From: Sparassis latifolia
Lineage: Eukaryota; Basidiomycota; Agaricomycetes; Polyporales; Sparassidaceae
Length of the DNA stretch: 64,000 nt
Assembly (NCBI GenBank): GCA_018466975.1
Contig: CM031561.1
Coordinates: forward strand, 2,356,001 to 2,420,000
Direction: 5' to 3'
Shown: one piece after another, positions 1-11,940 of the stretch
Layout of the letters: every line of letters starts with the position of its first letter
Position numbering within the stretch: the first letter of the stretch is position 1
Notes under the pieces: generated by a model
Seen by the model: only the letters and a program-made list of their open reading frames with translations
Told to the model about the DNA's origin: nothing
Database searches by the model: none
Program-made: the position numbers and the translations under genes

Positions 1-1
1 A

Positions 2-1738
2 GTTCGTCAGCGGTCCTCCGTGAATGGAGTCCAGGACGCCAAAGGCCTGTTGAGACAGGCGCATCTTAGTCGGCGCCAACGATGCGTCGAAGTCCTGCAG
101 AGTTCTGCGGCCCCCGACGCACTTCTGTCGATGGAATACTGCGGGAACGGATTCGTCCATGCCGTTATGAGGGCACACGGCGAGCATCATAACCTCGTTA
201 TAAGGTCTGCTCGGTGTCTGCTCTTTGACCGCTGCGAGATCTGAACATGTTAGTTCTGCAGGCCAGATGATGTCTGGATCGCCATATTGAATCAATTTAG
301 TTTTTAGTGCGTCTTTCAAATTCTCGTACCTCGGTGGAGTTGTTCTCATCAGGAGTTATGCAGCGTGAACGCGCACGCCAAAGAATTGCGCAGCCAGTTC
401 GTAGAGCACACGAACAAGAAGACGGTGGTGTTCGCCGCCGGAACTCGATACACTGTAGATTTCGGAGGCATGACACGCCAGATGACGGAGCAAATGCGCC
501 AGAACGTCAGTTCTATTTTCCTCGTGCATGCACCGTTATTTATCCTATTCACTTGAAGGTCGTCGATGAGACACTCACGGGATGGATCCTCCCAGATTTC
601 ACCACTTCGACCACCGTCGACTCGACGATATGTTCGGCGTTGATGACGACGACGCTGAAGTCGTGCGATCCCTTAGCTCCTATCAGGAGCTTCTTTGAAT
701 GTTTTTATCACAAATACTTTAACTACAAGATGATATGCATTTGCGGCATCCCATCGGTAACCTTGGAGGGCGAGAAGGAAGACTGGCTGAAGCTCCTACA
801 ACGGGTGGACAAGCTGGACGAGTTCGGAGACGAACCGCGTGCGTGGGCGACGATGCTGCGCCCTATACTGCAGCGCTTCGTGTCCTCTTTCGACGGCGAG
901 CCTGATGTCGAATTTTGGACCCATGTCGTCCAGCGAGATGTTGCCAGGTACCGGCATGATTCCGTTAGTGGTTGGATCGCCGCCTTCGTCCCCTGGACGG
1001 ATCAGGGGGTTTGGCAAGGCGGAGAGCAGCCGCTGCGCGCGGCACTATCGGAGCAGAAAGATGATTCAAGTCAGTCAATTCGTAATTTTATATCAATCCG
1101 AGTGAATTGGCTAACTATCCACTTCAGCCGCCAGGAAGCGCGTGTACAGCGTCGACGGGGTAACTTACCCCAAGCTCAGCGTGAACCGCATACCGCAGGG
1201 ATATGGCGAAGTCGACATCCTCCTGGAGGACACCGGTGTGTGGCTCGGGTGCCGGATGGTGGCAGGCCACATCGCCATGTCGTTTCATAGCGTAGACGGA
1301 AAGGAAATCCTCGATACGGTCAGCCCTGCACCTCACTGGTTCCTATTCACTACGCAGACCGGTTTCTATGCGAGCGTTGTCGTTCCGTCGCTGGCGCCTT
1401 CCCAAGGGTCGTCGTCTCCGCCTTCCGAGGGACCATCAACTGCGCCATCTGCGCCTAGACAGACATCGTCTTATGCTTCCTATGGGCGTGTTGTCGTTTT
1501 GCCGCAGGCGCCTTCCCAAGGAATGTCGTCGTCTTCGCCTTCCCAAGGGACGTCGTCGTCCCCGCCTTTCGAGGGATCATCGGCTGCGCCTAGGCAGACA
1601 TCGCCTTATGAGGAGAATCATCCTCGTCGTGTAGTTCGCTCTCGCTCAAGCCCGCGCATGACCTCGGCGTCGGGCTTCGCATCGTCAGGCTTCTCGTCGT
1701 CGGGCTTCTCATCGTCAGATTCATGCCTCGTACAGTAG
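2..1738 (+). CDS. DUF4419 family protein (5' end outside window)
   Basis: The function of this family, common in basidiomycetes, is unknown. The sequence fits five exons: 2-204, 262-306, 364-505, 559-1069 and 1128-1738. All junction phases close: an Arg codon is split at 204/262, a Tyr codon at 306/364 and a Thr codon at 1069/1128. Family-like blocks read in order are GNGFVHAV, PDDVWIAILNQFSFY, NAHAKELRSQF, GWILPDF, CGIPSVTLEGEKEDW, LRPILQRFV, a tract around SGWIAAF, and GEVDILLED..GCRMVAGH. The acceptor at 556-558 is AAG rather than the usual CAG/TAG. Exon 4 has an in-frame stretch of about 17 residues (about 661-711) not expected for the family, either an insertion or an intron I could not place. 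The last 100 or so residues are Ser/Pro-rich low complexity with repeated SQGxSS/PPxEG units. The frame is open at the left edge, so the true start is not seen. Confidence 0.8.
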
Positions 1739-1978
1739 TTGAATGCAGTCCCTCCAGTCCTACGTACCTGCGCCCTAGCCTGCAAGAATTAGCTGTGATA
1801 TGATGGAAATTAGTCTTATGATGTTTTTTAGCAACTGGATCGGGTTGTATGCCCGTTTCATATCTCTTGTATACTTCATTTCCCGTCCTGCCAGCATTTC
1901 GGTGGACATCGACGAGACGAGTTCATTGGAGTCAATATATCTGTATGAACATCCAAATATTCATGATTCAGGATACCT

Positions 1979-3525
1979 TTAAATATGCCCAGGAAGTAAG
2001 TTCGTGAATACATCAGCCGCCCACTTCTGCACCTCCCTCTTCGTAACGTGGAACACATGCTTGACCGAGATCTCTACGACCTCGCGAGTCAGCGTCCTCG
2101 AGTCAGGGAGTGCAACGGGCACCACCCCACCCAATTGTGTGCGGCCTTCCTGTGAACGTCGGATGTCAGCAGACCTGCCGAGGCGAGCTCGGAGCTGCTC
2201 CAGGTACAGCTCGCGGGCAACACAGATATCCTTGCTGATACCGATGGCGTTCTTCATCAGGGCTATGCGCTCCTGGTCTAGATGGTGGATTGTCTGCAGC
2301 TCGCAGTGCAGCCTCGGGATGACAGGGCTGCGGCTCTCGCCGTACTGCCAGGCGTCGTGGAGACGCAGGTCGACGGATACTGTCCTTTGGTGTCCTTGAA
2401 GCAGTACTTTGGAGTGGTCATACACACCGCTGAACCAGTTTTCCGGCGAGGACGGCCACGTATAGGGCTCGCGGGCACTCGAGGTATTACTTCTCCAACC
2501 CATACGATCTCTAAGCGCTTCTCCAAGTCTTCTGGATTCGGTAGCATTCCGGGTTGCAAGATTAAGTCGAAGTACCTCGTTCCGCGATAAATGAAATCTG
2601 TCGCAACGCCAAAGTAGCGTTCAACACGCGCGACACAGCGGCACAGGCAGAGAAGTAGATTTTTGCCCGGAGGACAGTTGGAGAGCTGCTTCACCCATAC
2701 CGGACTCCGGAAGTACCTGTCGCAAGGTAATCCTTGCGTTCCTCATCTGTCTCAAAGTTCTCCGTACGGATGCGCTGTGCCAGGTCGAAGGCCGATTGGA
2801 AATCACGCTCCAGCGCCTTGAGAGTGTCCCCGCCAAACGATTTATCGGCGACTTGCTGGATTGGCTTGGAGGACTCTCTTCCATAATCCGTGTGGGCCCA
2901 AATGTTCTTCTAAAACCCAGTCATCAATCAAGTCATCTATCCGCTGCAGGGTCTCGTCCGGTTCTGGTACCCGATTCCGAGAGGGCATGTCCAGAATGTG
3001 ATCAATCTTGCGGACGATCCGCCCCCATGCCGTTTCGACGTTCAAGCGCAGAAACTGCGAGACAGCGCGCTCGCACATATCATTACTGGGGATACTATCC
3101 TTCAGGGAGACGGCTTGACAACTTCCGATATGAACCGTTGGACCACAAGACGATCTTCTGCAGCAGGTACTCGATCGCTTGCAATGTGCATGGTGAGCAT
3201 GCCGGGGAGAACAGAAAGCGCAGCAACAAAACAATCTCCATCGTTGGCGTGCACGAAGCACTGGGCAATCCAGGCTAGCACATTTTGCAGTGAGGTCCTT
3301 TGGGGAACCTCGCGACTCTGCCCTGAATAACGGTAGAACTTGTATGATGCGCAGCTTGATAACACACTCTGACTTGTTGTTGGTATCGTTTTCGACAAAT
3401 GGGAATTCTTTCGCATTCACAACATAGTCGGGTTTGCTTCCTCTCGGAGGGTATACGGAGTCATTTGATTCCTGTTGAACGTAATAAAGCTGTCCAGTAT
3501 AATTAAACATAGCGCTTACCGGCAA
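1979..3525 (-). pseudogene. OTT_1508-like deaminase pseudogene (copy A)
   Basis: This is a decayed paralogue of the gene at 52237-53952, with similarity along the whole length. The N-terminal half (3525 to about 2842) has drifted between frames. The middle (2694 to about 2480) and the C-terminal part (2503-1979) lie in different frames, so at least one frameshift sits near 2480-2500. The deaminase core shows LHCELQ (the H-x-E ligand/proton-shuttle motif). The distal C-x-x-C reads C-V-A-R, so one predicted zinc ligand is lost (copy B has C-W-A-C). It lies just left of a DUF7918 gene in the same orientation, as in copy B. I infer it is non-functional. The OTT_1508-like deaminase assignment rests on the HCE...CxxC spacing and general resemblance, without a profile search. 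Confidence 0.7.
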
Positions 3526-4046
3526 TATGACAGTCGGTCGTTCGTTTTGAGAGTTGGATAATCTTCAGCGAAAAACTTGGTAATGAAGTGTCGGATAGAA
3601 TTGGTTTTCATCGGTGATATTCATTGCGTTATGAGAAACTGCAGCCGAAAGGAAAGAATCTTACTTGGTCCGCTGACTCGCTGATCAACGTGACATTCGC
3701 GCTGTGAAGTGTGACGATCGCGGACCGTGACATTTCATTTCGAGAAGAAAACAACTGCAAGCGGACACGACAATGAGTCTCGAAAATGATCAAACCTGTC
3801 TTCTACGCATAGTGTATACTCGAAAGATAATGTGAATGGCGAATTATTGAGTTATTCTCATAGTAGTATACCTGCTGCAACTCGAAGTTAGATCAAAAAC
3901 CATTGAAAAGCGGGCATACGAACTCCAAGAGGGTGAAAGACTTCAGGCCAATATCGCATATGTGAGTTCTTCGGTAGGTCCACGGGATCGGACTATCCCA
4001 AGTGCACGTCAATCTCCTCCAGTTTTTCCTTCTTGGCTTTCTTGCC
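3526..4046. other. Intergenic spacer between deaminase A and DUF7918 A
   Basis: No coding potential is seen apart from the eroded 3' tail of the DUF7918 gene. Reading past its TGA on the minus strand gives a short KKxKKEKLEE segment (about 3998-4046) that matches the intact C-terminus of copy B. Confidence 0.6.
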
Positions 4047-5246
4047 TCAGGCCCCAGTGACTGTCCGTTTCTTCTTACGTAGTTTGCGCTCTAGCTGCTT
4101 CGTGAGAGAACGAATTTGTTCCTTTGACGGTACGAAAGTTGTCGGTAAGCTCGTGATGCAAGACGGGACTGAACTCACCGCTATGGTTGCCACATCGAGG
4201 TCGTCGCCAGTGTCGTCAGTCCCGTCTGCGTCCAGAGCGTCAACGTCTATGGTAGGCTTAACGTCCACTGACGTAGACGAATTGATACGTCGTTTCTTCG
4301 AAGGTGGGCCATCGAGTACGACTACGTCTGAGTCCGATTCGTAGGTTTCAGCCGTGTCTGCCGAAGGATGAGATCCCGAACTAGAACGCTCATCGTTGAT
4401 GTCAGCTCCGTCCATGATAATGCCCTGTGCCCGCAATAATTCTGCAACGGAAAACAATCTGAATGCCAAGAACTCGTAATCAGCACGCTGCGTCATTACC
4501 TCTGGGCCTGTACCGTAACCTAAATGTGGCATAGGGTTGGTTGTGTGGATCAATCCAGATTGTCTCATAATAACATCGAGGCTTCTCTACTTTAGTGGCT
4601 TCTCCATACCTGATGTGGGATTCATTTCAGTACGCAAGCAGTATACGAAGTCACATACGAGACACGGTGAGTGCCCGCCTTCTTGCATCGCTCATGAACA
4701 GGTTTTGACAACTTCAGTGCACTCGGCGCTGTGGGCTTCGCTATGGGCTTCCCTTTTTTGACACGGAAGATACGAACTTCAATTGTGCCCAAGTCACACA
4801 GGGCTGGATCTTCAGGGTCTACCATCTCATCGTCTGCGTCGACGGGAGTTGTTGCATGTTACCGGAGAGCATTAAAATGCACGCCTACCTGTGACAGTAA
4901 GTGTGTTAAAATTGTACGATCTAAAAGTAGTCTCGTCGACAAGAAAGCCTGTCGAGATTTCCTGGCTTTGTGGATGAACGAACGGCATATGCGCACGTTC
5001 ACCATCTACGAGGCATCTAGCAACTACCATAGCATCGAGATTGTTCTTCACAGCAATAGAAAATGTCTGTAAGAACGGCTGCTGCATAAGTCTGCATGAA
5101 GAGACACTAGATGATACGCATACTTTTCCGGCCTCACTTGGAACATAACAACTAATTGACTTCTCATCGTCGACGTTCACGGAAAATTCCTCCAAATTCT
5201 GGCCTTCACAGACAAGATGAACGCTGAAACCTCGGAGTTCAAGCAT
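4047..5246 (-). CDS. DUF7918 family protein, C-terminally truncated (copy A)
   Basis: This is a basidiomycete family of unknown function. The start is at 5246 (MLELRGFSV). Spliced blocks run: N-terminal domain (EGQNLEEFSVNVDD, SCYVPSEAGKV), a middle block with LGTIEVRIFRVKKGK, the family-like PVHERCKKAGTHRVS, then a linker beginning MRQSGLIH at about 4568. The C-terminal region has an acidic, hydrophobic SDSDVVVLDG followed by PSKKRR, which looks like a SUMO-interacting motif next to a nuclear localisation signal, then a basic helix ending at a TGA (4047-4049). The paralogue at 54346-55623 has CGA at that codon and continues to a second SIM-like tail, so copy A lost its C-terminus by one transition. 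Exon limits are approximate. Confidence 0.68.
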
Positions 5247-5607
5247 CGGGTGGCTGTAGGTATTGTACTTGCGATTGCGTATGCAGAACGAGCTCCGGTG
5301 GGCGAGTGAAGGTGGTCAAGAGACGTTTCAAGTTGAATCAGAAGTCACGGCTCACGTGAATCGTCACGTCGCGTCATCCGGCTCAGGTGACTATGCTTGT
5401 ACTAGGGCTCAGTATTACTTCTTCGGCCAGTGACTAGTGACTAGCCAGTGTGTGTCTGTGTGACATTGCAGGTCAAGAAGGGACTCCTCCAATACTGATC
5501 CATTTGAGCTCATCCAACCTCAAGAATGATGTATTACTATAAAATCAGCTAATTGAGCAAGGTGCCGACTTGGGGGGGTGCTGACAATCTTGTAAGCCAT
5601 ATGGAGT
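5247..5607. other. Spacer at the 3' boundary of the Tnp2-like element
   Basis: I see no gene. Left of 5608 the transposase frame on the minus strand decays, so its C-terminal end is missing or unrecognisable here. A run of seven Gs lies at about 5571-5577. The promoter of the DUF7918 copy A gene would lie in the left part. Confidence 0.5.
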
Positions 5608-8467
5608 CTATAGAGATATCTCGAGTTCCTGATGTGGAGCACAAGGATCTCTGTCGCTCACCATGACGAAGTTTGACTCGATCTGCAGGTGACAACAATT
5701 AAATGTGCCTTGCAAAGAATGACAATGATATTGAATACCTGTGGTCGCCTCACTGCGATAGATAGCAAGCTCTGTCATCATACCTCCACGTTCACTGCGT
5801 CCTTCCGACTTGATGACTGCCTCGATGTACTCACGCTCTTTTGTATAAGCGTTTGCAGGCAGAGCAAGTAGATATTCGTAGATTAGATGGCATCGAACCC
5901 AGTATCGCATCAACGTGAGTTCCATGCGACCACCATCGTGGCCATTGGTATTGACTTTCTCGAACATCCCATTGAAGTGCTCGAATGCAAATAACCACCA
6001 GCCATATACGGGCCCATAGAGCTTGATAAACTTTGCAAAATGTGTCGACAGATGGTTGTTAATAGTCAGGTCGATGCCCAGCTGCTGCAGAGTGCGGTTG
6101 TATTGTGTTAGAAAGTCTTGGCCAATACGTGCTTGTGACATGGAGATCTTGCGCGACGCGAGCATACAGACACCAGCACATAGTAAAAGAATGGCAAAGT
6201 AGAGCGCCTTGCAGTTTCGAGAATGTGTTGGTCGTGTTTTTGCATTAGGCGGGATAGTTGGCTCGATGTTCGGAATGCGATCGTGTTCATCCTTCCAGCA
6301 TACCCATAGGAGAACTGGTGTGATGGTAAGGAGACGGCGCCACTCGTCCGCCTTTTTCAAGGACTGATTCTCACCCAGCTGTAGAGCGGAAAGGTGAACA
6401 GATGAGCGCATCACAGCAACAAACTCACATTCTTTGGGAGTCGGGTAACATGACTGGGCCAGCGAACCGAGTTCACTGTATCTTCGAACTTCTGTTTCAG
6501 GGACTCATCACCTCCAGTGCCAGAGAACATGTGCCCTTTGAAGAGTACATCGAGAAATAGATGGGCAATGATTCCTAGTGTGTATATAAGTGATTAGAAC
6601 AGTACGATTGACGAGTATAAAAGCACCTAAAAATACTGCATGCATGAAGTCAAGAACCGTCTGGGACAAAGGAAGCCAGCCAGCGAGCAAGTTCATAATG
6701 CTCCAGCGAACCCCATGATCTCGGAGGATTGCACTCTCGTGATGAACATTGACCCCTTTTGCAGAGAATGCGTGTTTCAGCATTTTGTAGTCATCTTTCG
6801 CTTCCTGAGCTGAAACTCGCTCATCAGTAGTGACAAATCATATATAGTTGGTACAAAACTGCAAACAATTATCGTAGCCACTGGATTTGTTGATGTCCAG
6901 GATATCGATGTCACAATAAAGGCAGGGGTGAAAATTATGATTGTGTCCTGCAGTGCCACTAACCTTGCGACCGGCAGGGGTGTCGCAGTTATTGCAGAGG
7001 AAGTTGGCGTAGACTTTTGCAGAATCTTGATCGTGAACACGCATCTCAATGCCTGATTAAAAATGATTTGTTCATTGAATGCTCTCAAAAACAGACAAAG
7101 TTCAGCATCACCGTTGTGAAGGCTAATCATTTCCTTGATGCCTGGCTCCAGCGCATGATTAAGCTGCTGTTGGTTCGGCTCACCAGGACCGGGTAGAACT
7201 GCAAGGCAAATTACGTTGAGCTGAAGGTACCGAAGCTCATGTGGAAGGTTGTTGATCGCAAGATAGATTGGACCCGTTGAATGCGGTCGTCCAGAGAGAA
7301 GACTGAACCTATCAACAAGTTCAGCATAGTATATATCCTAGGACATTTATGTATGAACTCACCAGTCAAGATTCATGGAGAGCGCTAGTCCATAGCGATG
7401 GCTAACAAGCTTTGTTGCATTTGCACCATTCTCGCACGGTCGATCACGAACAGTACCTGTGGAGTTAACTTCTCGGACGGTACCAGTTTGCAGCTTGAAC
7501 AGCATGTCCCCATCGTAGATGTCCTCCATTTGATAGTCTTCATCATTGTTGCATCCGGCTTGATGGCTATGAAAATCGCACAGCGATCTTGCAAAACCTG
7601 GGCACATCATCATACGCTGGATGCTCTCGACGATGGAGACTTGTGGGTTAATCTTGATGGGATCGCGTCGGGTCCTACCGCTGGAGTCAAGAACTTCAAC
7701 ATAAATTTTATCCGAGCATCCAGGAACAGTGCAGTCCGGTGATGCGAGCTCCTTCAGTTCGTTCGGAGTGTGGTGCTTCCAACAGACTGGGCAGATGGCA
7801 TACTGTATGATCCATGCATCTGGATCGATGCCAAGACGTCGCCTAGCAGTAGCCAAAGTCCGAGCTGGCTGAGGGTTGATAGGAAGTTCGCCAGCTTGTG
7901 CATCCAGACAATCAAGTGACCGGTTTAGTTGTTGTGTCACAGCTTTCCATGTCAAATTCTCAAACGGGTTACCCATTACTGCATGCAGGTATGCCATACG
8001 AATGCAAGACTCTTCATTGAAAGCCGGGATGGAGATGTGTGGCAGCTCATCTTGATCTCGGTCTAAACCAGGAGTACCAACTGAGGGCGGCTCGACTTTG
8101 CGATAGTCGCCTCCAGGATGATTGTCAAGCTGAGGCGGAGGCTCCAGGATGGGTTCAGGAAAAGGAGATGGGGTTCGCAAAGGCACAGCGTGCACCTCTA
8201 GATCAGCACCAGGAAAGTTCATGGCAGCATCTCCCAGGTCGCCAAAGTCCACACCATGTCCGTGAGAAGCGCTCAGCTATAAATCGCAGTTAGAGAACAT
8301 CTCCGAGGAAGTGATAGCACCTTTACTCGGCCAGAGTCTTGAACATCATTTGATCTGGATGCAGAAGCCAGAGGAAGCAAGGCGACATTGTTTCGAGTAG
8401 TTGCCAGTAAGGGTTGGGAGATGGAAGGAACATCAGTAAGAGGTCTGGAAGAGCTGTAGTACGACAT
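5608..8467 (-). CDS. Tnp2/CACTA-like transposase, multi-exon
   Basis: This is a transposase-like protein of the En/Spm (CACTA) type common in agaricomycetes. From a start near 8467, exons read through a Pro-rich N-terminus. A zinc-ribbon-like block follows (CPVCWKHHTPNEL with a later VPGC), then DGDMLFKLQTGTVREVN. Next come GRPHSTGPIYLAINNLP, then a His/Cys segment FHPCLYCDIDI, then DHGVRWSIMNLLAGWLP with TVLDFMHAVFLG. The last block is like the DUF4218 side of Tnp2 proteins: GPVYGWWLFAFEHFNGM and NGHDGGRMELTLMRYW. Many small introns interrupt it, and exon borders were not all resolved. The 3' end fades near 5608 and I did not find terminal repeats, so the element may be truncated. A short N-terminal exon-like fragment of a related gene lies at 26428-26550. 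Confidence 0.7.
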
Positions 8468-8770
8468 AGCCTACATAGTCATTGTAGCTCTGTCGCAGGT
8501 CCCCCTATACATAGCACTCTGTAGTACACCTGGCTCACTTAGTTGGACTATGTAGGAGTCCACTGACGGTCTGTGATCATATATACATTGCTGTTGCTTC
8601 ACCGGTGTAGTACTATGTTGCACGCAGTAGCTTAATGATGTTCTCGGTGTGCCTATTGAATCACTTCGGAAACCGCACTACCAAACAAGCGGAGATACTG
8701 AAAAACATATAAAATATCATACATATAAATCAAAATCAATAGTGCGAAAGTTCTTCTGGTACTGAGGTAT
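8468..8770. promoter_or_regulatory. Intergenic region upstream of Tnp2-like gene
   Basis: This spacer of about 300 bp separates the 3' end of the DUF6532 gene from the 5' end of the Tnp2-like gene, both on the minus strand. It has several short self-complementary TACATAG/CTATGTA-type words and an AT-rich tract near 8697-8745. No gene is seen. Confidence 0.4.
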
Positions 8771-10433
8771 CTAATCACTGTGTCCTTCGGTCTCGGAGTC
8801 CTCTGTCTCACTCAAGTTCCCATTCTTGCGGTTGAATTCCGCGATTGCGTTCTTGAATGCGTTCGGTGCGAGCGAACGCTTGGCTTGTGGCTCAATGGGA
8901 TCAGCCTTGGCATTAATGCTGCCATCACATGTCAGCGAATGTTTGATTACATGGGCACCGATGCACTCACCATCCATCGTTGGAGATCCGAGTACAGATC
9001 TTCATCATAATCTGCAGGTCACCAGACACTTCATTGTAGGTGCGGATGCTCTTGAGGTGGTGTTCGTGCTTCGCTTTGTACCCCTCCACGGAGAATGCAA
9101 TGTCTTCGCGCATTCCTGAGACTCATTCATCTATGGAACACTCAACCTGGTATAGATGTAAGTGATGATTAATCAGAGTGAAGGTGAACGCACAGCAGCA
9201 AGAATGAGCGCCAGCGCAACATCGGGGAATGGGCAATAGACATTGTCGAGAACAATGCCATCATCATGCTTGTTCTTGTAATAGACTTTGCTTGCGATCA
9301 TTTGGATTATGCGATGTTGATAGAGGCCTGAGTGCTCGTCTGCTGTCTTGCCAAGTTTCTGAAGATGGTATAGGTTAGCTCATGCAAAATTTCGAATCGG
9401 GCCACGCACCCGATAGACAAAGGCATCATCCATTAACAGTATCTTGGGAAGGGCATGGTTGTGGTTCTGGATGGACTTCTTTGCGCTTGATTGGAAACCA
9501 TAAATGGTCTCCACGTACGTGCGCGCTACTGTCTTGACTTCACCGCGAAGATGCGTAGTATACACGGTGATCTGGCAACATAAATAAGCAATGGCCTCAC
9601 ATAGGGAGTGTCATACCATCTTGATCAGTTCACTATTTGGAGCGAGCTCAATGCCAGTATCACCACATCCCTGGTTCCAAGCCTTCTTTGCCGATGTCAG
9701 TTCTTGCATCTTGTCTGGGTATGACGTGTTTTTGCTGAGGTCTCCGACGTAGTGCTTGACAGCCATAGCAAGGACCTCCTGAGCGGCGGGATCATAGTCG
9801 GATGCCTTTGGCCAGCCAACACTGTCGACAACCTTACATGCCTTGCGAATATGGGCGTCACGATGAGTGCAGCCATCGTCATTGGCGCGAGGATGCTTGT
9901 CAAGCATTGTGGCCGGTGGAGATAAAGGAATGTCTCGCTCACATTCTGCAGCGATGGGACTATTGTGATCGAAGTTAGTAGAGTCATCTCCACGAAGTTG
10001 ACGATCATGTACTGGCCATAACGGTTGCTGTGAGCGAGCAGCCCAGAATAGAAGATGGCATACGTGACGTACATTGGTCCTGGTGGGTATAGTGAGGATC
10101 TTCCTCATCGTCCTCATAATCCATGTAGCGATCAACATGCTTGTGCGAGGGGACACGGTCCTCATTGAGATCCATTCCATCTTCATCAAGATCTAGGAAT
10201 TCCGATGGCATAAGTAGCCTGCCAGCAGCAAAAGATAACTGTAAGATACCTTGATTGTCATGATGGCGATCCAAATGCTCGCGCTGCACTGGAGTGCCAC
10301 TACGGTGGTTCAATAAGTCGTTACCTTGACGATGAGGCCCGGGGGAGGCCGAACGTGAAGTGCGTGGGCCCGAGTATGGAGTGCGGAGAGACACGAGCCT
10401 AGCAGCAGACTCCCGGCTCAGGCGATGGTTACT
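8771..10433 (-). pseudogene. DUF6532 gene, 3' exons (separated from its 5' exons)
   Basis: DUF6532 is a basidiomycete family of unknown role, often seen near transposons. Reading leftward, exons give a Ser/Arg-rich N-terminal part (SRESAARLVS, SGTPVQREH). An acidic stretch and an α-helical core follow (SYPDKMQELTSAKKAWNQGC, ELIKMV). The family-like blocks are LRGEVKTVARTYVETIYGF, SGLYQHRIIQMI, FPDVALALILAA and EGYKAKHEHHLKSI. The tail is SLAPNAFKNAIAEFNRKNG, with the stop at 8771-8773. The first intact exon here starts at 10433 behind an acceptor; its donor side GTAAGT (minus strand, ending at 10488) is followed by the target duplication and LTR of a retrotransposon. The missing upstream exons lie on the plus strand at 18692-19183. 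The gene is therefore split, and its 3' part has no start of its own. Confidence 0.75.
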
Positions 10434-10489
10434 CTGTCTGAGACCATTGGTGTATGTTAGTGAGTAGTAAAGCAAAGTCACTTACCTGA

Positions 10490-11124
10490 TGTTACGCGGC
10501 AGCGAAACATGAGCGTCAAGTCGAGTTGTCACGAGACAAGGTCTTAGTCTAAGACACAAGTCCGTTCAAGTGACACTTCTGGCGATGTCCTCGCACTGAA
10601 GGTCGATCAGAGTTCGTTCTTATGACTCGTAGTAGCTGTCTGCTACTAACGGTCGATTTCAGTCAAAGGCAAGTGAAAAGCTGGTTTAATGGTAACCAGG
10701 TCGAGATGGGGATCCAGCTCGACAAGGTCGTCTATTTATACAAAAGGTATCCGCAGTACTACGCAGTAATGCGGGATCGTTCATTGGCTAGATAAGGTGA
10801 AACGATATCTGGGCAGGGTAACGGCGAGGAAGTAATATGTATGAGAAAGCTGAGTAAGGTTGTGAGAGATAATCAGTACTAATGGGGATAACGAGTCGTG
10901 TATCAGAACGAGGTAAGGCATACATGCACGTCTTGCATGTGCGATAAGAAGAAGGTCCGGAGTTGGATCCGGTGTAACCCCAGACTAGGGGTTCTAGACA
11001 TCTGGGTAACGAATCGGAGGTTGCGCTCCGATGAGTCACGTGTTGGATCACGTGGTCTGGTAACGTAAAGGGAACAAGGAAAAGAAAAAGAAAAGACGTG
11101 CCACAAGTGAGGAGCGTTGTAACA
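10490..11124 (-). repeat. 3' LTR (LTR1) of the chromovirus
   Basis: The LTR is 635 bp with TGTTAC...GTAACA ends. It carries a TATAAATA box (minus strand, 10733-10740). It is close to LTR3 (19185-19819) and differs from LTR2 by several 1-6 bp indels, for example near 10838, 10916, 10987 and 11017. The ORFs inside it are not genes. Confidence 0.95.
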
Positions 11125-11171
11125 TCAGCTCCCGTCTAACGTTTCTTGTCCCACAAGAAATATTGTGATCT

Positions 11172-11555
11172 TCATTGTCGTCGGGGGCAGTCGCGGACAT
11201 AATGATCTCCTCCACATCTGTAGCATGTCCGCCGGCTGGTTTGTGATCCTTGTTCAGGGATACGTCCATCCCTGTAGGGATGACTGCGATGCGAAGAAGT
11301 GGATGCGGTCGAGAAAGATGGTTGGGATAACGGAGATCGTCCACTGGGTACGTGCGAACGAGGAGGGCGAGGTCGAACGGGAATTGGTTCTGGTGACGAG
11401 CGAGGAGTGGATGCGGGTATTCCATTAGTGGTGTATCCGAGGATGTGTCCGATGTCTTCGTCCCCATGCTCCCTCCAAATCTCCTGTGCTGTACGAGTGA
11501 CCGTACTGCGCATCAACGACCAGACTTGGTCGACTCTGGTTCGGGCTCTACTCAT
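11172..11555 (-). CDS. Retrotransposon 3' ORF with CCHC-type zinc knuckle
   Basis: The ATG at 11555-11553 overlaps the TGA of the upstream ORF as ATGA. The product is about 127 residues: a basic N-terminus (MSRARTRVDQVWSLMRSTV), a Pro/Ser-rich middle, and a C-terminal CYRCGGDHYVRDCPRR, a C-x2-C-x3-H-x4-C knuckle like those of nucleocapsid proteins. The stop is at 11172-11174, only about 36 bp from the polypurine tract, so the ORF lies wholly inside the element. Chromoviruses normally carry the knuckle in Gag; a second knuckle ORF after integrase is not standard. It may be a captured gene or a second nucleic-acid chaperone (inference). Confidence 0.55.
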   Translation of the reverse strand: MSRARTRVDQVWSLMRSTVTRTAQEIWREHGDEDIGHILGYTTNGIPASTPRSSPEPIPVRPRPPRSHVPSGRSPLSQPSFSTASTSSHRSHPYRDGRIPEQGSQTSRRTCYRCGGDHYVRDCPRRQ

Positions 11556-11914
11556 CCTTTCCTTGCTGCGATGAGCTCTTGTCTGGCCGTCTGCATCCAC
11601 TCGACCATTTCTAATGCTCGTTGCATGGAAACCACCGCTTGTCGATCTTGCGGGCGATTTCGTAAGGCGACGAGGATATCTGTGAAGTCGACAGGAACAC
11701 GGATAGCCGAGACCAGACATGTGGCAAATTCTTGTTCGTCCGATGCGTGACTGAGTTCGATAGAAGGTGAGGGCGATGAGGCGCGGATAAAGGGTGTCTG
11801 TGCTCGAGAGGGTACTCCATTGACAAGCGTAGGCGATACGGGTATGCTCATAATTGTGGAGGCAACTTCAGCGAGTATATTGTGAACAAGGTCGTCTATA
11901 GCGGAAGTGGGCAT
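11552..11914 (-). CDS. Retrotransposon 3' ORF, helical, upstream of knuckle ORF
   Basis: This ORF of about 120 residues starts MPTSAIDDLVHNILAEV and contains a helical C-terminal segment (QAVVSMQRALEMVEWMQTA) with no recognised domain. Its stop codon overlaps the next ATG (ATGA), which suggests either termination-reinitiation or an ancestral single protein broken by a frameshift. It lies in the 3' part of the chromovirus after integrase. Confidence 0.45.
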   Translation of the reverse strand: MPTSAIDDLVHNILAEVASTIMSIPVSPTLVNGVPSRAQTPFIRASSPSPSIELSHASDEQEFATCLVSAIRVPVDFTDILVALRNRPQDRQAVVSMQRALEMVEWMQTARQELIAARKG

Positions 11915-11940
11915 TGATGATATATCGTCTTCTCCTCCTT

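Noticed and set aside
307..1290. Single 327-codon ORF at the left end
   Set aside because: Its first third is intron and out-of-frame exon. Phase-consistent splicing gives the DUF4419 protein instead.
10788..11106. ORFs inside LTRs (also 18122-18343 and 19174-19521)
   Set aside because: They are repeated in all three LTRs and explained by LTR sequence.
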